From positions 1 through 64,000 of the forward strand of contig CAVSBW010000003.1 in the NCBI GenBank assembly GCA_963726295.1: DNA of 64,000 nt, given 5' to 3'. The notes below the pieces were generated by a model that ran no database searches, was not told where the DNA came from, and saw nothing but the letters and a program-made list of their open reading frames with translations. The position numbers and the translations under genes are program-made. How positions within the stretch are numbered: position 1 is the stretch's first letter; each line of letters begins with the position of its first letter. This stretch comes from DASSQJ01 sp963726295. GTDB lineage: Bacteria > Actinomycetota > Actinomycetes > Actinomycetales > Dermatophilaceae. Shown here piece after piece: positions 53,977 through 61,415 of the stretch.

Positions 53977-54792
53977 TCAGGCGACCCCGAGGTGGTCGAG
54001 CTGCGCCCGGATGGACAGCCGCGCCGCCGGCCACACCTCGCGCGGCACCTCGGCGTAGACGCGCTTCAGCACGCCCTCGACGGGGTCGTCCTCCGTGGCG
54101 GCGCCGTCGGACAGTGCCTGCCTGACCTGCTCGAGCCGCTCCGAGCGGTGCATCCGGTAGAACGCCACCATGGCCGCGGCATCGGGGACGGTGGGCCCGT
54201 GCCCGGGGAGGATGGTCGTGACCCCGCCGCCCCCGGTGAGCGCGTCGAGGCGCTCCAGCGAGTGCAGGTAGGCGCCGAGCTCGCCGTCGGGGTGGGCGAC
54301 CACGGTCGTGCCGCGCCCCAGGACCGTGTCGCCGGTGAGCAGGGCATGGTCGGCGGGCAGCGCGAAGGAGATCGAGTCCGAGGTGTGCCCGGGGGTGGCG
54401 ACGACCCGGAGGACGAGCCCGCCGACCGCGATGACGTCGCCGTCGCCCAGGTCGTCGTGGCCCGGGCCCACCGCCTTGGTCGTGGCGCCGGTGAGCTCGG
54501 CGAAGCGGGGGGCGCCCTCGGCGTGGTCGTGGTGGCCGTGGGTGAGCACGGTCAGTGCCACCCTCGCGCCTCGGGCCCTGACGTGCTCCACGACGCCCGC
54601 GAGGTGTCCCTCGTGGAGCGGTCCGGGGTCGATCACGACGGCCTCGTACGACCCCGGCTCGAGGAGGACCCAGGTGTTGGTGCCGTCGAGCGTCATCGGC
54701 CCCGGGTTCGGCGCCAGCACGCAGTGCGCCCGCTCCGTGACCGGGCCACCCGACCAGGGGTCGCTGACCGACGGCGGCGGCGTCGCACTCAT
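53977..54792 (-). CDS. MBL-fold metallo-hydrolase (LACTB2-like)
   Basis: A 271-residue metallo-beta-lactamase-fold protein. The metal motif is LTHGHHDHAEG (H-x-H-x-D-H), with later ligands in ATPGHTSDS, TGDTVLG and LPGHGPTV; a C-terminal helical winged-helix-like domain follows (ERLEQVRQAL, DDPVEGVLKRVYAEVP). The family includes RNA endonuclease LACTB2 and glyoxalase-II relatives; the substrate is unknown. Homologue of Rv3677c beside crp. ATG 54792 lies 6 bases after TAGGGT, again leaderless. Confidence 0.9.
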   Translation of the reverse strand: MSATPPPSVSDPWSGGPVTERAHCVLAPNPGPMTLDGTNTWVLLEPGSYEAVVIDPGPLHEGHLAGVVEHVRARGARVALTVLTHGHHDHAEGAPRFAELTGATTKAVGPGHDDLGDGDVIAVGGLVLRVVATPGHTSDSISFALPADHALLTGDTVLGRGTTVVAHPDGELGAYLHSLERLDALTGGGGVTTILPGHGPTVPDAAAMVAFYRMHRSERLEQVRQALSDGAATEDDPVEGVLKRVYAEVPREVWPAARLSIRAQLDHLGVA

Positions 54793-54844
54793 CCATCCAC
54801 CCTAGGCCCGCGCGCCCGCCCCGGTCCGCCGTTCGCCTGCCCGG

Positions 54845-54900
54845 CCGCCCCCTGCCCGACCGCCCCCTGCCCGACCGCGCCTCTGCCCGACCGCCCCAAG
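54845..54900. repeat. 15-base tandem repeat, about 3.5 copies
   Basis: The unit CCGCCCCCTGCCCGA occurs at 54845-54859 and 54860-54874, then as a 16-base variant and a partial copy. It lies in the 256-base gap between the MBL gene and the AbiEi-like gene. Probably slippage-prone. Confidence 0.8.
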
Positions 54901-55048
54901 CCGACCCGACCGGCAGGCAGAGGCCGCTGCGCGACGACCGGCAACGCACGCCGCTGACCGCGCTGGACGTCCTCTGCACGCCCGTGGGCTCGCCCGAGCC
55001 TGTGGACGACGCCGCGGAGCACCAGCCTGCCTGAGCCACGCTGGGTCG

Positions 55049-55954
55049 ATGCAGCCGGTCGCCACGACCCTGAACCGCCTCGGCGGAGTCGGCTCGTGGT
55101 CGGAGCTGCGGAGCCGGCACTCGGCCCGGGCCGTGCGGTCCGCGGTTCGCCGAGGTGAGGTGGTGCGTGTCGGCCGGGGCCGCTACACCCTCCCGCAGGT
55201 CGCGGCACAACGCCGCTCGGCGGTCGCCCGCACCGCGACGCTGTCGCATCTGAGCGCGGCGGTCCACCACGGATGGAAGGTCGCGAAGCCTCCGGATGTC
55301 GCGTGGGTGACGGTGCCGCGGCGCCGCCACCTGCGCCACGACCTGCGCGACGGCATCTGCCCGCACTGGGCCGACCTCGGGCCAGCCGAGGTGGACCACG
55401 GCGTGACGACGCCGCTGCGCACCGTGCTCGACTGCGCTCGGGTGCTGGCGTTCACGGAGGCGCTGGCCGTCGCCGACTCCGCCCTGCGGGCGCGGGCCGT
55501 GACGGCGTCCGAGCTGAGCGCTGCCGCCGGGTCGCTGCGCGGGCCCGGCGCCGGCCAGGTGCGGCGAGTGGTGGCATCGGCCGACCGGCGGGCAGCCAAT
55601 CCCTTCGAGTCGGTGCTCCGCGCGCTGGCCCTCGAGGAGGGGCTGCACCTCGTCCCGCAGCTCGTCGTCACCGGCACGGGCCTGTTCGCGGTGGTCGACC
55701 TCGGCGACGATCAGCTGCGGCTCGCCGTCGAGGCCGACGGGTTCGAGACCCACGGCACCCGACGCGGGCTCCGCAAGGACGCTCGCCGCCACACCGAGCT
55801 CGCCGTCAACGCGTGGTCGTCGCTGCGCTTCTCGTACGAGGACGTGATGTACGAGCCGGAGTGGACCCGATGGGCACTGCGCTCGTGGCGCGATGCGCGG
55901 TCCGGGGTGGCCCCAGCCGACCCACCGGCACGGCGCCGGCCCGAGGCCGCGTGA
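55049..55954 (+). CDS. AbiEi-like winged-helix protein with C-terminal DUF559-type nuclease fold
   Basis: A 301-residue protein. Residues 1-60 resemble the N-terminal winged helix of AbiEi antitoxins (LGGVGSWSELRSRHSARAVRSAVRRGEVVRVGRGRYTL). The C-terminal third has a PD-(D/E)XK-like pattern: NPFESVLRALALEEG, VVDLGDDQLRLAVEADGFETHG and DARRHTELAVNAW, as in DUF559/Vsr-like proteins. Such proteins are numerous in Actinobacteria and mostly unstudied. No AbiEii-type toxin lies next to it. It interrupts the otherwise mycobacteria-like gene order between the MBL and RidA genes. Confidence 0.78.
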   Translation: MQPVATTLNRLGGVGSWSELRSRHSARAVRSAVRRGEVVRVGRGRYTLPQVAAQRRSAVARTATLSHLSAAVHHGWKVAKPPDVAWVTVPRRRHLRHDLRDGICPHWADLGPAEVDHGVTTPLRTVLDCARVLAFTEALAVADSALRARAVTASELSAAAGSLRGPGAGQVRRVVASADRRAANPFESVLRALALEEGLHLVPQLVVTGTGLFAVVDLGDDQLRLAVEADGFETHGTRRGLRKDARRHTELAVNAWSSLRFSYEDVMYEPEWTRWALRSWRDARSGVAPADPPARRRPEAA

Positions 55955-55988
55955 CCCCACCGAGCGCCGGCCCGAGGCCGCGTTACCC
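55933..55988. repeat. direct duplication of the 3' end of the AbiEi-like gene
   Basis: GCGCCGGCCCGAGGCCGCGT followed by a base and ACCC occurs at 55933-55957 and again at 55964-55988, 31 bases apart. The first copy contains the stop codon TGA; in the second that base is T. The copies differ at one position. A tandem duplication at the gene end is the simplest explanation. Confidence 0.75.
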
Positions 55989-56195
55989 CTGGCAGGCGCG
56001 CCGGGAACGAGCGGATCGACGGGCGTGCAGGAGGGCCGCTGGACGAGCGGACGCCCGCCTCACCACCGAGCCAGATGACGCCATTGCACGCCGGTCGGGC
56101 CCGCGAGCACTGCCTGCTCGGTCGATCCGGAACGGCCCTCCTGGGTCGCGTCCGACCACGATCACCGAGGTGCCCGCCGGGCGGGCGCCCGCGGC

Positions 56196-56876
56196 TCAGG
56201 GCAGGACGGTGCGCAGGACCACGGTGCCGTCTTCGGCGCGGACGAGCTCGGGCACGATCCGGGCCACCCGCGGACGGTCCGCGAGGAACGCGGCGGCGGT
56301 GTCGAAACCGGCAAGAGACTCCAGGGCCCACACCTGCGGCGGCAGCATCCGCACCTCACGGGCCGCGAAGCGGTCCAGCAGCTCGCCGGGCCGCGCCCAG
56401 CGGCTGTGGTCGGACTCCGTCGTCGTGCCGCGGGCGTCCTGCCCCAGGGGCAGGCCCGCCGCGAGGATCCACGTGTCGTAGCGACGCGGTTCGAACGCCG
56501 GTGTCACCCAGTGCCCTCGGCCGCGCAGCCCGCTCACCTCGAGCCGCACCCCGCACTCCTCCTCCACCTCGCGCACCGCGGCGGCGGCATAGGGGGCGGC
56601 CGCGACCGGGTCGACACCCATCGACTCGGCGAGCCGAGCCAGACCGGGGGTCGTCGGGTCGAGGTCGTGGTCACCCGGGTCGACGCCCCCGCCGGGGAAG
56701 ACCACCCGGGAGGGTGCGAACGCCATCGATGCCACCCGCCGCTGCACGTACACCTCGGGGCCCACAGACGTGTCCCTCAGCAGCATCACCGTGGCGGCGA
56801 GCCGGGGCGTGACCACCGGCGGGTCGTCGACCGCCAGCCACTCCTCGGCGCGGGCGAGCAGGTCCTCGTCATGCAC
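56196..56876 (-). CDS. NUDIX hydrolase, NUDT19-like
   Basis: A 226-residue protein with the interrupted Nudix box seen in the NUDT7/NUDT19-type branch: FPGGGVDPGDHDLDPTT, a helical insertion, then AAAVREVEEECGVRLE. The N-terminal PRLAATVMLLRD and the VYVQRRVASMAFAPSRVVFPGG segment are typical of that branch. The substrate is unknown; CoA derivatives are likely for homologues. GTG at 56876 is the only in-frame start that keeps the N-terminal domain. It lies between the AbiEi-like gene and RidA on the minus strand. Confidence 0.85.
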   Translation of the reverse strand: MHDEDLLARAEEWLAVDDPPVVTPRLAATVMLLRDTSVGPEVYVQRRVASMAFAPSRVVFPGGGVDPGDHDLDPTTPGLARLAESMGVDPVAAAPYAAAAVREVEEECGVRLEVSGLRGRGHWVTPAFEPRRYDTWILAAGLPLGQDARGTTTESDHSRWARPGELLDRFAAREVRMLPPQVWALESLAGFDTAAAFLADRPRVARIVPELVRAEDGTVVLRTVLP

Positions 56877-56925
56877 CGGGCGCTCGACCGTGTGGCCGGG
56901 ACGGTCGTCCGGCGGCAGGTAGGAC

Positions 56926-57399
56926 TCAGCCGCGGACGTGGGCGATCACCTCGACCTCGACGGGTGCACCCAGCGGCAGGGCAGACACGCCGACGGCCGA
57001 GCGCGCGTGCACGCCGGCGTCGCCGAACACCTCTCCGAACAGCTCGCTCGCGCCGTTGACGACCCCGGGCTGACCGGTGAAGGAGGGGTCTGACGACACG
57101 AACCCGGTGAGCTTGACGATCCGCTCGATTCGGTCGAGGTCGCCGACGACCGACCGGATGGCGGCCAGGGCGTTGAGCGCGCAGACGGCCGCGAGCTCCT
57201 TGGCGTGGGCCGGGCTCACCAGCCCGACGAGCTCACCGACGTGGCCGGACTCGACCAGGCGGCCGTCCACCATCGGCAGCTGGCCGGAGACGTAGACGCG
57301 CGAGCCGTCGAGGACCGCGGGCACGTACGCCGCGACCGGCGGCGCGACCTCCGGGAGGGTGAGCCCGAGTTCGGTGAGGCGGTCCTCGACGGCGCCCAC
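56926..57399 (-). CDS. RidA-family protein (Rv3678c homologue)
   Basis: A 157-residue YjgF/RidA-fold protein. Typical parts are RLTELGLTLPEV, VYVSGQLPMVDGRLV, AALNALAAIRSVVGDLDRIERIVKLTGFVSSDPSF, and SAVGVSALPLGAPVEVEVIAHV. Classical RidA enzymes deaminate reactive enamines and use an arginine near the end of the chain; here the terminal segment lacks the R-x-A-V arginine pattern beyond RSAVGV, so activity is uncertain. GTG start. It lies 4 bases after the DUF4177 gene in the same direction, as in M. tuberculosis. Confidence 0.88.
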   Translation of the reverse strand: MGAVEDRLTELGLTLPEVAPPVAAYVPAVLDGSRVYVSGQLPMVDGRLVESGHVGELVGLVSPAHAKELAAVCALNALAAIRSVVGDLDRIERIVKLTGFVSSDPSFTGQPGVVNGASELFGEVFGDAGVHARSAVGVSALPLGAPVEVEVIAHVRG

Positions 57400-57403
57400 C
57401 GGG

Positions 57404-57556
57404 TCAGCCCTTGGGGCGCTTGAGGTAGGCGACCAGGTTGCCCTCCGGCATGGCGAGCACCTGGACGAGCTCCCAGCCGTCCTCGCCCCACTGGTCGAGG
57501 ATCTGCTTCGTCGCGTGGACGATGAGCGGAACGGTCGCGTACTCCCACGTCTGCAT
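57404..57556 (-). CDS. DUF4177 small protein (Rv3678A type)
   Basis: A 50-residue protein, WEYATVPLIVHATKQILDQWGEDGWELVQVL, with the DUF4177 pattern of a short strand, helix and the GWELV motif. No function is known. TAGGGT ends 7 bases before the ATG, so a leaderless message that continues into the RidA and NUDIX genes is likely. It is divergent from the alpha/beta hydrolase gene. Confidence 0.9.
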   Translation of the reverse strand: MQTWEYATVPLIVHATKQILDQWGEDGWELVQVLAMPEGNLVAYLKRPKG

Positions 57557-57611
57557 GGTCGCCACCCTATCCCCGGCCCGGTGCGGCGCCGCGGGGCTAC
57601 CGTGGCCCCTG

Positions 57612-58376
57612 ATGAGCGACCCCGACATCTTCGACCGCCGAGCCCGGCCCCCGGACCGCACCGAGGTCACCGGTCCCGAGTCCACCGACGTCTACGACGT
57701 GTGGGACCCCGAGCCCGACCGCGCCCGTGGCATCACCGTGGCCCTCGTCCACGGCGGCTTCTGGCGCCAGCGCTACGACCGGGGACACCTCGCGCCGCTG
57801 GCCGAGGCCCTGACCCGCGACGGGTTCCACGTGGCCAACCTGGAGTACCCGCGCACCGGGATGCCCGGCGGCGGCTGGCCCGGCACCGGAGCCGGCGTCC
57901 TCGACCGGCTGTGGTCGGTGCACGACGACACCGACCTCCCCGGCCCCGTCGTGGCCGTGGGCCACTCCGCCGGCGGCCACCTGGTGCTCTGGGCCGCGAG
58001 CGAGGAGCGTGCGCCCTGGCTGCGCGGTGTGCTGGCCCTGGCGCCCGCCGCCGACCTCGCCGAGGTGGACCGGCTGCACCTGAGCTCGGATGCGGCCCGC
58101 GAGCTCCTGGGCGGATCGCCGGAGGAGCGTCCCGAGGCCTGGGCGGACGCGGACCCCGGCCGCCAGCGGCTCACCACACCCGCCGTGGTCGTCACCGGCG
58201 AGCGCGACGAGAGCATCCCCGCATCCGTCGCGGAGCGGTATGCCGCCGACCGCGGTGCCGACGAGCCGCTGCACCTGGCCGTGGCCCGCGGAGCCGACCA
58301 CTTCGACGTGGTCGACCCCGACCATCCCGCGTACCTGCTGCTGCTCGCCGAGGTCGAGGAGCTCACCCTCCACTGA
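57612..58376 (+). CDS. alpha/beta hydrolase, esterase/arylformamidase-like
   Basis: A 254-residue serine hydrolase. The oxyanion motif HGGFWRQRYDR, the nucleophile elbow GHSAGG, and a late acid and histidine (GERDESIP; RGADHFDVVDPDHP) give a Ser-Asp-His triad. The HGGFW form is found in kynurenine formamidase-like and other BD-FAE esterases; the substrate is not known. ATG 57612 lies 8 bases after TACCGT, so it is likely leaderless. An imperfect palindrome follows the stop. Confidence 0.82.
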   Translation: MSDPDIFDRRARPPDRTEVTGPESTDVYDVWDPEPDRARGITVALVHGGFWRQRYDRGHLAPLAEALTRDGFHVANLEYPRTGMPGGGWPGTGAGVLDRLWSVHDDTDLPGPVVAVGHSAGGHLVLWAASEERAPWLRGVLALAPAADLAEVDRLHLSSDAARELLGGSPEERPEAWADADPGRQRLTTPAVVVTGERDESIPASVAERYAADRGADEPLHLAVARGADHFDVVDPDHPAYLLLLAEVEELTLH

Positions 58377-58391
58377 CGACGGCGGCCCTCG

Positions 58392-58444
58392 GGTTTCCGC
58401 CGGATGCGACGACCCCCGGACTTGTGGCACCCGGCGGGAAAGCC
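58392..58444. repeat. extragenic palindrome related to the 4.4-kb and 40.2-kb elements
   Basis: GGTTTCCGCCGG (58392-58403) and CCGGCGGGAAAGCC (58431-58444) form an imperfect stem around a 27-base loop. The right arm matches the GGCG(A/G)GAAACC core at 4444 and 40269. It follows the hydrolase stop and precedes the ArsA-type gene on the same strand. Confidence 0.55.
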
Positions 58445-58490
58445 GGGACGGGCGACGAGCGGAGGGGCCGGCCTGTCTACGCTGTGCGAC

Positions 58491-59504
58491 GTGGCGTCAC
58501 CCCCGGTCTCGCGCGCCATCGGCGGCGTGCGCCTCCACGTCGTCACCGGCAAGGGCGGGGTCGGCAAGACGACCGTCGCCGCCGCCCTCGGCCTGGCGCT
58601 GGCGCGGCAGGGCAAACGGGTCCTCGTGGTCGAGGTGGAGGGTCGGCAGGGGATCAGTCAGACCTTCGACGTCCCGCCCCTCGGGGACGATGAGGTTCGC
58701 CTCGTGGGCCACGCCTCCGGCGGCGAGCTGTGGGGGCTCTCGGTCGACGCCAAGGCCGCGCTGCTCGAGTACCTGCAGACGTTCTACAAGCTCGGTCGGG
58801 CCGGTGGTGCCCTCGAGCGGATGGGCGTGGTCGACTTCGCGACGACCATCGCGCCGGGAGTGCGCGACGTGCTCCTCATCGGCAAGGTCTACGAGGCGGT
58901 CACCCGCACCACCGGGAGCAAGCGGGGCCACGGCGAGCTCGCGTGGGACGCCGTCGTCCTCGACGCCCCACCGACCGGCCGCGTGGCGCGCTTCCTCAAC
59001 GTCAACGCCCAGGTGGCCGACCTCGCCCGGATGGGGCCGATCCACAGCCAGGCGGAGTCGATCACCCGCATGCTGCGTGACCGGCGCAGTGTCGTCCACG
59101 TCGTCACCCTCCTCGAGGAGATGCCGGTCCAGGAGACCGCCGACGCCGTCGCCGACCTGGGCGCCCAGGGCTTCGGCCTCGGCGCGGTCGTCGTCAACCA
59201 GGTGCGCGACCCCTACGTCGACGAGGCGCTGCTGGCCGAGGTCGCCGAGCGCCCCGAGACCGTCGCGGACCAGGTGCGCGCCGACCTCGCCGCGGTCGGT
59301 GTCCGGGCCGGCCCCCGTACCGTCGACGGCCTGCTGCGCGAGGCGGCCGACCACGCCGAGCGGGTGGCGCTCGAGGCCGGTCTCGCCGCTGACGTCGACG
59401 CCCTCGGCCTGCCCCGGATCACGCTGCCGTCGCTCACCAGTGGGGTCGAGGACGGCGGCATCGGCGTGCTCGCCGACGAGCTGGCCGCGCAGGGGGTGCG
59501 CTGA
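58491..59504 (+). CDS. ArsA-type ATPase, first subunit (Rv3679/BagA-like)
   Basis: A 337-residue P-loop ATPase of the ArsA/GET3 class. Walker A is VVTGKGGVGKTT; switch and Walker B regions include EVEGRQGISQTFD, AVVLDAPPTGRVARFLNV. Homologues Rv3679/Rv3680 form an anion-transport-related complex linked to redox defence beside whiB4. The GTG lies 7 bases after TACGCT (leaderless). The gene is coupled to the second ArsA gene by a TGATG overlap. Arsenic-binding cysteine pairs of true ArsA are absent. Confidence 0.9.
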   Translation: MASPPVSRAIGGVRLHVVTGKGGVGKTTVAAALGLALARQGKRVLVVEVEGRQGISQTFDVPPLGDDEVRLVGHASGGELWGLSVDAKAALLEYLQTFYKLGRAGGALERMGVVDFATTIAPGVRDVLLIGKVYEAVTRTTGSKRGHGELAWDAVVLDAPPTGRVARFLNVNAQVADLARMGPIHSQAESITRMLRDRRSVVHVVTLLEEMPVQETADAVADLGAQGFGLGAVVVNQVRDPYVDEALLAEVAERPETVADQVRADLAAVGVRAGPRTVDGLLREAADHAERVALEAGLAADVDALGLPRITLPSLTSGVEDGGIGVLADELAAQGVR

Positions 59505-60673
59505 TGGCGCCCCGCCGCGGACCCGACCCGGTCGATGTCGACGCGCTGCTCGCCGACCCCGGCACGGGGATCATCGTGTGCTGCGGGTCCGGCGGCGTCG
59601 GCAAGACGACGACCGCCGCCGCCCTCGGCATCCGGGCCGCCGAGGCCGGGCGCCGGGTCGTCGTGCTCACCATCGACCCCGCCCGCCGGCTTGCCCAGTC
59701 GCTCGGTCTCAACGAGCTCGACAACACCCCACGCCCCGTCGCCGGGGTCGACACCTCTGCCGGGGGTTCCCTCGACGCGATGATGCTCGACATGAAGCGC
59801 ACCTTCGACGAGGTCGTGCTCGCCCACTCCCCGCCCGAGAAGGCGGCCCAGATCCTCGAGAACCCCTTCTACCAGGCCGTCTCCAGCTCGTTCGCGGGCA
59901 CCCAGGAGTACATGGCGATGGAGAAGCTGGGCCAACTCCGGGCCGAGGCGGATCGTGACGGCACGTGGGACCTGGTCGTCGTCGACACCCCGCCCTCGCG
60001 CTCGGCGCTGGACTTCCTCGACGCCCCCAAGCGGCTCGGCTCCTTCCTCGACGGGCGCTTCATCCGGATCCTCATGGGCCCGGCCAAGGCCGGTGGCCGC
60101 GCGTACATGCGGGTCTTCTCGTTCGGTGCCAACCTGGCCGCCACGACGCTGTCACGGGTCCTCGGCGGGCAGTTCCTCTCCGACGTGCAGACCTTCGTCG
60201 CCGCCCTCGACACGATGTTCGGCGGCTTCCGCGAACGTGCCGACGTCACCTACGCCCTGCTCAAGGAGCCGTCGACGTCCTTCGTCGTCGTCGCCGCGCC
60301 CGAGCGCGACGCGCTGCGTGAGGCCGCGTACTTCGTCGACCGGCTCGAGAGCGAGCGGATGCCGCTCGCCGGCGTCGTGGTCAACCGCGTCCACCAGCTG
60401 TCCGCAGCGGGTCTGAGCGGGTCACGGGCGGCAGCCGCCGCGGAGCAGCTCGAGGACGACGAGGCGTCACCAAACGGGCGACCCGAGCTCACCGCGGCAC
60501 TCCTGCGGCTGCACTCCGACCTCGCCGAGGTGGTGGCCCGCCACGAGGGCCACGTGCGCCGGTTCGCCACGTCGCACCCGGGGATCCCCCTGTCGACGGT
60601 GCCGGCGAGCGCGACGGACATCCACGACCTGCCGGGGCTGCGGTCGGTGGCGGCCGCCCTCGCCGGGGAGTAG
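59504..60673 (+). CDS. ArsA-type ATPase, second subunit (Rv3680/BagB-like)
   Basis: A 389-residue P-loop ATPase. It has Walker A CCGSGGVGKTTT, switch I TIDPARRLAQSLG, MLDMKRTFDEVVL, switch II VVVDTPPSRSALDFLDAPKRL, and the LPGL-containing end. It differs in sequence from its upstream partner, so the pair is a heterodimer rather than a recent duplicate. An earlier helical extension (residues 1-20) precedes the P-loop. Followed by a large hairpin and then the convergent whiB-like gene. Confidence 0.9.
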   Translation: MAPRRGPDPVDVDALLADPGTGIIVCCGSGGVGKTTTAAALGIRAAEAGRRVVVLTIDPARRLAQSLGLNELDNTPRPVAGVDTSAGGSLDAMMLDMKRTFDEVVLAHSPPEKAAQILENPFYQAVSSSFAGTQEYMAMEKLGQLRAEADRDGTWDLVVVDTPPSRSALDFLDAPKRLGSFLDGRFIRILMGPAKAGGRAYMRVFSFGANLAATTLSRVLGGQFLSDVQTFVAALDTMFGGFRERADVTYALLKEPSTSFVVVAAPERDALREAAYFVDRLESERMPLAGVVVNRVHQLSAAGLSGSRAAAAAEQLEDDEASPNGRPELTAALLRLHSDLAEVVARHEGHVRRFATSHPGIPLSTVPASATDIHDLPGLRSVAAALAGE

Positions 60674-60700
60674 GGCGGCGGCCGGTCCCCCACCAGAACG

Positions 60701-60763
60701 CCCACGGCGGCTGGGGACCACCCCGGCACACCACCGGCCGGGGTGGCCTCCAGCCGCCGTGGG
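60701..60763. terminator. large bipartite hairpin after the ArsA pair
   Basis: Arms CCCACGGCGGCTGG (60701-60714) and CCAGCCGCCGTGGG (60750-60763) pair perfectly; inside them CCACCCCGGC/GCCGGGGTGG forms a second 10-bp stem (60718-60727 with 60737-60746). It lies 28 bases after the ArsA stop, between convergent genes, and can act in either direction. Confidence 0.8.
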
Positions 60764-60776
60764 CGGGAGTCCAAAA

Positions 60777-60851
60777 CCCCGGAGGGGCCGACCTGCCGTC
60801 GTGACTGCAGGGGTGTCGCGACGGCTGCAGGGGTGGTCGGCCCCACCGGGG
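60777..60851. terminator. second large hairpin, next to the whiB-like gene
   Basis: CCCCGGAGGGGCCGACC (60777-60793) pairs with GGTCGGCCCCACCGGGG (60835-60851) except for one mismatch. The loop carries the direct repeat CTGCAGGGGTG (60805-60815 and 60825-60835). It lies 10 bases beyond the whiB-like stop on the minus strand, so it likely terminates that transcript. Confidence 0.75.
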
Positions 60852-60860
60852 GGTACTGGG

Positions 60861-61184
60861 TCAGGCGATGGCGGTGTCCGCGCTCTGGAGCTTCGCAGCC
60901 GACAGCAGGGCCGTCCACGACCGCACGTCGGGCCGGCGCCGGAGCAGGGCCCTCCGCTCACGCTCGGTCATGCCGCCCCAGACGCCGAACTCGGTCCGGT
61001 TGTCCAGGGCGTCGGCGAGGCACTCGGCGACGACCGGGCACCCCTTGCACACGACCTTGGCGGCACGCTGAGCCTTCCCCTGTACGAACAGGGCGTCCGG
61101 GTCGGTACCGGCGCACCGTCCGAACGGTGCCCAGTCCGCGACCCACTGACCCTCGGGGGCAGTGACCTCGGGAGCGATGCTCAT
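60861..61184 (-). CDS. WhiB-family iron-sulfur regulator, WhiB4-like
   Basis: A 107-residue WhiB protein. The four cluster cysteines are Cys24, Cys46, Cys49 and Cys55 (GRCAG; VVCKGCPVVAEC). The turn motif GVWGGMTERERRALLRRR follows, with the basic DNA-binding end. WhiB4 in mycobacteria is a redox-responsive repressor located beside the ArsA pair and ponA2, the same neighbours as here. ATG 61184 has AAGAGGTGG upstream. A hairpin terminator follows the stop. Confidence 0.95.
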   Translation of the reverse strand: MSIAPEVTAPEGQWVADWAPFGRCAGTDPDALFVQGKAQRAAKVVCKGCPVVAECLADALDNRTEFGVWGGMTERERRALLRRRPDVRSWTALLSAAKLQSADTAIA

Positions 61185-61415
61185 GCGTCCACCTCTTTTC
61201 GCCTGACGGCCACCGACGGTGCAGGGAGGTGTCGGTGACCTCGTGGAAAACGCTACGAAGTACGGCGCATCGGTGCTATCGGCCAAAACGGTCGAGCCAC
61301 TGGCCGAACGGTCGATGGAGGGGGTCGACCGCTCGGACCACCGGAAGCGCGCCACGCACCGTCGCGGGCGTGGCCGGAATCGTTCAGAGACAGGTCCTCG
61401 CGTTACCCTCGTGCG

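Noticed and set aside
52769..55960. A 1063-codon minus-strand frame spanning crp and the MBL gene.
   Set aside because: It crosses well-supported genes on both strands and lacks domain-like sequence.
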